A stretch of DNA of 6,341 nucleotides. Source: Candidatus Delongbacteria bacterium (GTDB taxonomy: Bacteria; CAIWAD01; BS150m-G50). Location: contig JADHUQ010000140.1 in assembly GCA_016784425.1 (NCBI GenBank), positions 1 through 6,341 of the forward strand, written 5' to 3'. The position numbers and the translations under genes are program-made. The notes under the pieces were generated by a model. That model saw nothing but the letters and a program-made list of their open reading frames with translations, ran no database searches and was not told where the DNA came from. Shown here piece after piece: positions 1 to 4,248 of this stretch (positions within the stretch are counted from its first letter, which is position 1; every line of letters starts with the position of its first letter).

Positions 1-45
1 CCTTTTATGATTACTCTCAGTTGTAAGCTGAAGGGGGTGGGAAAG
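1..45. repeat. Diverged direct repeat, copy 1 (continues off the left edge or starts here)
   Basis: Positions 1-23 match 138-160 at 18 of 23 bases at a constant offset of 137. A weaker match continues through a G-rich stretch (33-45 against 169-181, 10 of 13 bases, offset 136 after a one-base indel). Read in the frame beginning TTT at position 3, this copy gives FYDYSQL followed by a TAA stop at 24-26. It could therefore be the last codons of a gene lying mostly to the left of the window. The repeat is visible directly; its coding status is inference. Confidence 0.5.
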
Positions 46-137
46 CCGTGACCTTACAGTTCTTATCCCGGAACTCGGGGAGATCATCAAACTGTAGTGC
101 TTTCAAACGACCGTCATAGCCTGTTGACGGTCACGGC
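45..137. other. Potential structured RNA/DNA element with competing stems
   Basis: Several inverted repeats are nested here. GCCGTGACC (45-53) pairs perfectly with GGTCACGGC (129-137). Directly inside it, TACAGTT (55-61) pairs with AACTGTA (90-96), extendable by one U-G pair, and that encloses a short CCCG/CGGG hairpin (67-70/76-79). GACCGTCA (109-116) also pairs perfectly with TGACGGTC (125-132) over an 8-base loop. This last stem shares bases 129-132 with the outer stem, so the two cannot form together. CCTTTT follows the outer stem, which gives a weak terminator-like look. I recognise no known RNA family. It might be a small RNA, an attenuator-like switch, or the structured end of an element lying to the left. 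Confidence 0.35.
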
Positions 138-181
138 CCTTTTACGATTACACTAAATTACAGTTACCGGGGGGGAGAGAG
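138..181. repeat. Diverged direct repeat, copy 2
   Basis: This is the second copy of the repeat at 1-45. In the same phase as copy 1 it reads FYDYTKL and then stays open to TAG at 233-235, with an in-frame TGA upstream at 125-127 and no ATG. Of the five differences in the best-matching 23 bases, four fall where this copy has A (152, 155, 157, 160). Two of the five are synonymous and the others give S/T and Q/K exchanges. It ends in a run of seven G (169-175). The repeat is clear, but its origin is unknown. Confidence 0.5.
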
Positions 182-228
182 TTGATCCTGCTCTTATCAG
201 TAGAATTGATCGATTACAGCGTGGGTTT

Positions 229-252
229 GCCGTAGTAGAAAACTACTACGGC
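229..252. other. Perfect 10-bp hairpin with AAAA/TTTT loop
   Basis: GCCGTAGTAG (229-238) and CTACTACGGC (243-252) are exact reverse complements separated by AAAA. There is no T-run after the stem on either strand, so it is not a standard intrinsic terminator. A second small stem, GGC/GCC around TTTCG (258-268), lies just beside it. For the leftward gene ending at 352, the pair lies about 85-125 bases past the stop. There it could protect the 3' end of the transcript or help Rho-type termination. That role is inference. Confidence 0.55.
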
Positions 253-351
253 GCATCGGCTTTCGGCCAGAGGGTGAGTTTTACATAAGCGGTAGAGTAA
301 TATGGAAGCTACTATCAGAGGTGTTGGTCGATGTCAGTCTTAAAAGCAGTG

Positions 352-678
352 TCAGCGCACCCGCAGGTCGCTATCGCCCTCAGGGGGAACTGGTGGTCTG
401 GATTTATCCGACTTGGGTGTATCTTCCGGTAAATTGAGTTCCTCCATCAGGTCGGAGAAAAATGTTTCGTTGTTGATCGATTGCATCAGATGGGTCAGCT
501 CTTCAAAAAGGATATTGGTTCCCTGCAAGATGTACTTGATTGCCTCTTCGTTGGCACCACTACGTAACAGCGTATTAGTGGCGTTATTCAGTTTAACCAA
601 TGCGTTGGCATATGTTTGATACTTCATCAGGTCACTGCTTTGCACTAGTCGATCCTGGCTTTCTGGTTTATCAGACAT
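352..678 (-). CDS. Small acidic helical protein of unknown function
   Basis: A 108-residue protein that I do not recognise. Residues about 10-80 look like amphipathic alpha helices (for example YANALVKLNNATNTLLRSG and ILFEELTHLMQSI). The tail from about residue 81 is charged, proline-rich and probably disordered (PEDTPKSDKSRPPVPPEGD). It has no cysteine, no signal peptide and no membrane segment, so it is probably cytoplasmic and might be a small helical bundle or adaptor. The ATG at 676-678 has only a weak AGGT six bases upstream; the internal Met18 is a possible alternative start. It faces away from the operon starting at 1153 and has no partner gene on its own strand inside the window. The coherent helical pattern and lack of a competing gene make it likely real. 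A fully hypothetical ORF remains possible. Confidence 0.6.
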   Translation of the reverse strand: MSDKPESQDRLVQSSDLMKYQTYANALVKLNNATNTLLRSGANEEAIKYILQGTNILFEELTHLMQSINNETFFSDLMEELNLPEDTPKSDKSRPPVPPEGDSDLRVR

Positions 679-962
679 TTTGGACCTGTTTGATACGAAT
701 CAGAGTAATTAATACAATGATGCACGATAAAAGCACTCCGACAAGGAATAACTATAGAGTTTCCCGGGAGGTGGAACTCCCTCCACAAAACCTCCTTCTG
801 ATATTACATCTGCAAAAGGCATACCAATAAACCATGTGGAAATTGGTAAACATATCAGCTATATTATCAATAGGTTACGACAGTTCAGAACTCCGGGATT
901 TGCCATGCAGGTGTTCATAATCTGACAATCGTGTCATTACATCAACATATGTAAAAGAGATA

Positions 963-990
963 TTGAATTTGCAGTCATTTCTGGTATCTT
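963..990 (+). promoter_or_regulatory. Candidate sigma-70 promoter for the rightward operon
   Basis: TTGAAT (963-968) and TATCTT (985-990) are separated by 16 bases, with TGG directly before the -10 box, as in an extended -10 promoter. Each hexamer matches the consensus at four of six positions. Transcription from here would give a leader of about 155 bases that includes the hairpin at 1087-1126. A bare TATGAT at 1135-1140 lies closer to the gene but has no acceptable -35 box. The call is weak because such matches are common in AT-rich spacers. Confidence 0.25.
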
Positions 991-1086
991 GTGTTCGTGC
1001 ATGCCCAGCAAGTCCTGTTTGACGGAATTTCGGTCTGAACTTAGCATCGTAGCGAACCCAAACCGGAACTTTGGCCACCAGGAGGT

Positions 1087-1126
1087 AACCGGCAAAACCT
1101 GCAGTAAGAGGTCTGGTTTGCCGGTT
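1087..1126 (+). promoter_or_regulatory. Long inverted repeat / leader hairpin ahead of the operon
   Basis: AACCGGCAAAACC (1087-1099) pairs with GGTTTGCCGGTT (1115-1126) as a 12-bp stem with a single bulged A and a 15-base loop. It ends 26 bases before the start codon at 1153. No T-run follows, so it is not an obvious intrinsic terminator. It may be a leader hairpin affecting translation or stability, or a DNA dyad bound by a regulator. A further AACCGG at 1061-1066 could compete for the right arm. Confidence 0.45.
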
Positions 1127-1140
1127 CAGAATAGTATGAT

Positions 1141-1145
1141 GAGGT
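1141..1145 (+). promoter_or_regulatory. Ribosome binding site of the TPR-like gene
   Basis: GAGGT lies seven bases before the ATG at 1153, a normal Shine-Dalgarno spacing. It supports that start, as does the complete signal peptide that follows it. Confidence 0.55.
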
Positions 1146-1152
1146 TCCCTAG

Positions 1153-2976
1153 ATGACTAAGTCGTTACTGATGTTAAGCTGCCTGCTCCAACTCTGGCTC
1201 CTTCCACCAGGTATCGCTGCCGAGCTCACCGCTGATCAGGAGAAACAGCTGTTTTCAAGGGCAGCCCTCTATGCTCGTCAACCCCATCAGATGCTGACCG
1301 CCCGCAAAATGTTTCTGGAGCTGGTCACAGCTCGCCCCCAGAACACGCTATACTTCAAAATGTACGCCGATCTACTGCTGCAGCTGGGAGATTTTGAGAC
1401 AGCTGGCAGCGAGACACGCGGATTTCTGGACCGTCTGCCACAAAATGAAGCACACCTGGCGGATCGCATCGAGTTGCTGGCGCTCCTCAGTGAGATAAGT
1501 TACCGCTCTGGTGATGAGGTACAATCCGAGGTATTTCAACAGGAAGCACGGCACCTGGCCAGAACTAACGTCAGGTTGCTCGAGCCGTTACTTGCCAGCC
1601 TTGCGCGACTCAAGCAGGAGGATAAACTGTTGGCTGTCATTACACAGGAGCGTCGTCAGCGCAACAACCCGGATCTGTGGATCATCCAGGCCGGTGACAG
1701 TTATCTGAGACAGGAAAAGTGGCTGGATGCTTTCCAGGAGTATCAACGTGGTTTCACAGGTTCCGGTACAGCTGTGAGTACCCTGCGACAGAGAATCGTG
1801 GCTTTACCGCTAGCTGGGGAGCTTTTACAGTCAGCAGTAAACTGGGGGGAAAGCAACACCGACTCGGTACCGATCACCCGGACCCTGGGACAGTGGCTCG
1901 TACGCCAACGCCAGTTTGAGCGGGCCGTACCTTTCTATCTCCAGCTGGATCGCTTAACCGGCAGTGAAGGTGAGTCAATCCTGCACCTGGGACAGTTACT
2001 GGTAAAGGAGCAAGCCTGGAGATTGGCGCTTTCACTATTGCAGGAGCACCTTCATGATCATCCGCACCATCCCCGCAGTTATGAGCGCGCCATTATGATT
2101 GCTCTCTGTCAGCGTGCTGACGGTGAGGCGGCAACAGCGGTTGCGACACTGAGCGCGCTACTGTCCGAAACCAGTGACCGTAACCAGCTCAGTAGCCTGC
2201 AGATCCAGATTGGTGATATCATGGTAGACGACCTGCAGGATCCGGTAGCTGCCCTGTCCTGGTATGAACAGGTGGACGGTCCTGGCAACTGGTTGTCGAC
2301 CGCCTATCAGAAACGAGTTAAAACTCATCTGATAATGGGCGCGTTAGAGGCTGCCCAGGATCTAAATCTGGCCGCCCTCAACCGCTTTCGTTATGATCAG
2401 CAAATCAGGTACCAGCTACTTTTTCAGCAAGCGAGCCTCTATTATTACGCAGCTGATTTCGAGCGTTGTCGCGGCTTGCTCGATTCACTTGCCGCTAACA
2501 ATTTCAGCCAGGCCACCTATAATGATATTATCCGACAAATACGTCTGCTCAGTGATGGTGGAACTGACGAGGTACTGATCCGACTGGCGTCAGCAGAACT
2601 GGCAATCCTGCAGCATCGGCCACAGGAAGCTTCGCCTGTGCTGTTGCAGTTGCTTCATGATTCAGCTGATGGTACTGTTCTGCTGCGGGTGACCGAGCTG
2701 TTGACAACAGCTCCGCTTATGCGTGATTACATCTCGACTGACAGACTGGAGGCCGCTTTATCCGATATTGCCACCAGATTGCCGGAGTTGATTCAACTGG
2801 ACGAAATTCTCTACCGGCGTGATCAACTGCTGGCGGTGGCACTGGAACAGCCGGCTGCCGCTTTGCCTGGTTGGGAGCAGTTCCTGGTCGATTATCCCCG
2901 CTCCCCACGGGTTGATGAAGTCCGCGCCCGTGTCCGCCGGTTTGAGCAGAGATCTAACCGGGAGGAGGTGGAGTGA
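1153..2976 (+). CDS. Exported TPR-like helical-repeat protein
   Basis: A 607-residue protein with a Sec signal peptide: Lys3, a hydrophobic core at about residues 4-17, and a likely cut after GIAA (23/24). C10 is too early and poorly framed for a lipobox, so a soluble periplasmic or envelope-associated protein is more likely than a lipoprotein. The rest is almost entirely paired helices of TPR type. Recognisable units lie at about 45-90, 173-201 (GDSYLRQEKWLDAFQEYQRG), 256-318, around 363-373 and 553-600 (WEQFLVDYPRSPRVDEVRAR). The last resembles the TPRs of envelope assembly factors such as the BamD and CpoB types. No catalytic motif is visible, so a scaffold or partner-binding role is inferred. 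Its stop overlaps the next start (GTGA), which suggests coupled synthesis with the neighbouring exported protein. The exact function is unknown. Confidence 0.85.
   Translation: MTKSLLMLSCLLQLWLLPPGIAAELTADQEKQLFSRAALYARQPHQMLTARKMFLELVTARPQNTLYFKMYADLLLQLGDFETAGSETRGFLDRLPQNEAHLADRIELLALLSEISYRSGDEVQSEVFQQEARHLARTNVRLLEPLLASLARLKQEDKLLAVITQERRQRNNPDLWIIQAGDSYLRQEKWLDAFQEYQRGFTGSGTAVSTLRQRIVALPLAGELLQSAVNWGESNTDSVPITRTLGQWLVRQRQFERAVPFYLQLDRLTGSEGESILHLGQLLVKEQAWRLALSLLQEHLHDHPHHPRSYERAIMIALCQRADGEAATAVATLSALLSETSDRNQLSSLQIQIGDIMVDDLQDPVAALSWYEQVDGPGNWLSTAYQKRVKTHLIMGALEAAQDLNLAALNRFRYDQQIRYQLLFQQASLYYYAADFERCRGLLDSLAANNFSQATYNDIIRQIRLLSDGGTDEVLIRLASAELAILQHRPQEASPVLLQLLHDSADGTVLLRVTELLTTAPLMRDYISTDRLEAALSDIATRLPELIQLDEILYRRDQLLAVALEQPAAALPGWEQFLVDYPRSPRVDEVRARVRRFEQRSNREEVE
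2962..2967 (+). promoter_or_regulatory. Strong ribosome binding site inside the end of the TPR-like gene
   Basis: AGGAGG sits five bases before the GTG at 2973 and lies within the coding sequence of the upstream gene. It decides in favour of the GTG start, which overlaps the upstream TGA as GTGA. Confidence 0.8.
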
Positions 2977-4241
2977 GAAAAATACTCACCGCGACAGCCT
3001 TGATTCTATTGCTGCTCGGGCTGCCGCCGGCTGCGACCGGCAAGATACTGATTCCGATGGATCAGCTGCAGTCGAATCACCTGAAAGCTTATGGGATCGC
3101 CTGGTGGGTTCTGCGCCACGATATAAATGTCGAATGGCTGCTCAACTACCGGGGTGGCTCCTTCCTGATAGACCAGTTCGATGCGCTGGAACGGGAATGC
3201 CGCCTGCGGGGTGTAGGTTTTCAGCTACTCTCCGGCGGTGAAGTAATCGCCATTTATGACCAGATCGAGCTGGAAAACATGGATCGCATCCTGTTGGAGA
3301 TGGCACCAAAGATAGCAGTCTACATGCCGCCAGGTGTTCAACCCTGGGACGATGCGGTTGCAATGGCGCTCAGTTACGCCGAGATCGAGTACGCCACTAT
3401 CTGGGATCACGAGGTACTGGCCGGGGAGCTGGGCGAATACGACTGGCTGCATCTGCATCATGAGGATTTTACCGGTCAATACGGCAAGTTTTATGCCTCC
3501 TATCGCAGCGCCCCCTGGTATATACAGCAACAGCAGGAATTTGAATCTGTCGCACGCGAACTGGGTTACAAAAAAGTGAGTAAAGAAAAACTGGCGGTTG
3601 CACTCGCTATCCGCCGCTATGTTGCTGAGGGTGGATTCCTGTTTGCGATGTGCAGTGCGACCGATTCTTACGACATTGCTCTGGCAGCTCAAGGGACCGA
3701 TATCTGTGATACCGTTTTTGATGGGGATCCCCCTGCCGCCAACTGCCAGCAGCAGCTGGACTTTACCCAGACTCTGGCGTTCACCGGTTTCCGGCTCTAC
3801 ACCAGCCCCCTGATCTACGAGTACAGCGACATCGACACCACACCCCCACGGGGCGGTCCACCCCGGGATAAGCAGAGTGACTATTTTGAACTGTTTGAAT
3901 TCTCGGCCAAGTGGGATCCTGTTCCGACAATGTTGACCCAGAACCATATCAGCATCATTAAAGGCTTCATGGGACAGACCACCGGGTACCACCGGGCGCA
4001 GCTCAAATCGCATCTCATCATCATGGGTGAAACACCTGGACGGGATGAGGTCAAGTACCTCCATGGTAACTTCGGCAAGGGAATGTTCACCTTTTTTGGG
4101 GGCCATGATCCGGAAGATTACCAGCACCGGGTGGGTGATCCACCCACCGATCTCAACCTGCACCCCCGCTCGCCCGGCTTCCGTCTTATCCTCAATAATG
4201 TGCTTTTCCCGGCAGCACGTAAACAGAAACAGAAAACGTGA
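2973..4241 (+). CDS. Exported conserved protein of the family often labelled 'asparagine synthetase B'; GATase-like fold suspected
   Basis: A 422-residue protein starting at GTG with a signal peptide (RK, then ATALILLLLGLP, likely cut after ATG at 23/24), so it acts outside the cytoplasm. From memory, it closely resembles a Bacteroidetes-centred family annotated 'asparagine synthetase B', including KILIPMD at the mature start, LNYRGGS, HLHHEDFTGQYGKF (160-173), FLFAMCSATD around Cys227, KWDPVPTMLTQNH, GGHDPEDYQH (376-385) and a C-terminal KQKT. It lacks the N-terminal catalytic Cys2 of a glutaminase domain and the SGGxDS pyrophosphate loop, so asparagine synthesis is not supported. The glycine-rich strand and turn around Cys227 resemble the elbow of class I glutamine-amidotransferase-like (ThuA/DUF4159-type) folds, with H160, H162, H163, E164, H378 and D379 as candidate active-site or metal residues. 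That assignment is inference. It overlaps the TPR-like gene by four bases, which suggests a joint envelope function. Confidence 0.85.
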   Translation: MRKILTATALILLLLGLPPAATGKILIPMDQLQSNHLKAYGIAWWVLRHDINVEWLLNYRGGSFLIDQFDALERECRLRGVGFQLLSGGEVIAIYDQIELENMDRILLEMAPKIAVYMPPGVQPWDDAVAMALSYAEIEYATIWDHEVLAGELGEYDWLHLHHEDFTGQYGKFYASYRSAPWYIQQQQEFESVARELGYKKVSKEKLAVALAIRRYVAEGGFLFAMCSATDSYDIALAAQGTDICDTVFDGDPPAANCQQQLDFTQTLAFTGFRLYTSPLIYEYSDIDTTPPRGGPPRDKQSDYFELFEFSAKWDPVPTMLTQNHISIIKGFMGQTTGYHRAQLKSHLIIMGETPGRDEVKYLHGNFGKGMFTFFGGHDPEDYQHRVGDPPTDLNLHPRSPGFRLILNNVLFPAARKQKQKT

Positions 4242-4248
4242 TACCAGC

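Larger units (their letters stand above)
679..1152. other. Divergent intergenic spacer, no supported gene
   Basis: This 474-base AT-rich stretch separates the leftward small gene from the rightward operon. It holds short dyads: GGGAG/CTCCC at 766-770/777-781, AGTTC-A-GAACT at 882-892 and CCAAA/TTTGG at 1058-1062/1070-1074. It also holds a promoter candidate at 963-990 and a longer hairpin at 1087-1126. A 67-codon minus-strand reading frame (875-1078, GTG start, no ribosome binding site) is present but not convincing. No insertion sequence ends or tRNA were seen. Confidence 0.6.

Noticed and set aside
138..143. CCTTTT after the stem as an intrinsic terminator
   Set aside because: The T-run is only four bases and the 9-bp outer stem has arms 75 bases apart, so this is not a convincing intrinsic terminator.
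128..235. Open frame of about 35 codons reading FYDYTKL onward
   Set aside because: It has no ATG and no ribosome binding site, and it ends within a hairpin. It is better described as part of the direct repeat than as a gene.
600..830. 76-codon plus-strand reading frame
   Set aside because: It overlaps the start of the minus-strand gene at 352-678, has no ribosome binding site, and its peptide shows no family features.
875..1078. 67-codon minus-strand reading frame starting at GTG
   Set aside because: It has no ribosome binding site, domain or neighbour support, and it covers spacer DNA that holds the operon's likely promoter. The peptide does not look wholly random, so a decayed gene or repeat-derived fragment remains possible, but I cannot support it.
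1135..1140. TATGAT as a -10 box right before the operon
   Set aside because: There is no acceptable -35 hexamer at 16-18 bases upstream and no extended -10 TGn.
2819..3241. 140-codon plus-strand reading frame across the junction of the first two operon genes
   Set aside because: It overlaps two well-supported genes in another frame and shows no domain.
3234..3245. SGGE in the exported protein as an asparagine synthetase pyrophosphate loop
   Set aside because: The loop needs SGGxDS; here SGGE is followed by VIAIYDQ with no Asp-Ser, so it is a chance resemblance.
3225..4163. 312-codon minus-strand reading frame
   Set aside because: It lies fully antisense to the strongly supported exported protein at 2973-4241 and has no coherent domain, so it is a shadow of that gene's codon bias.
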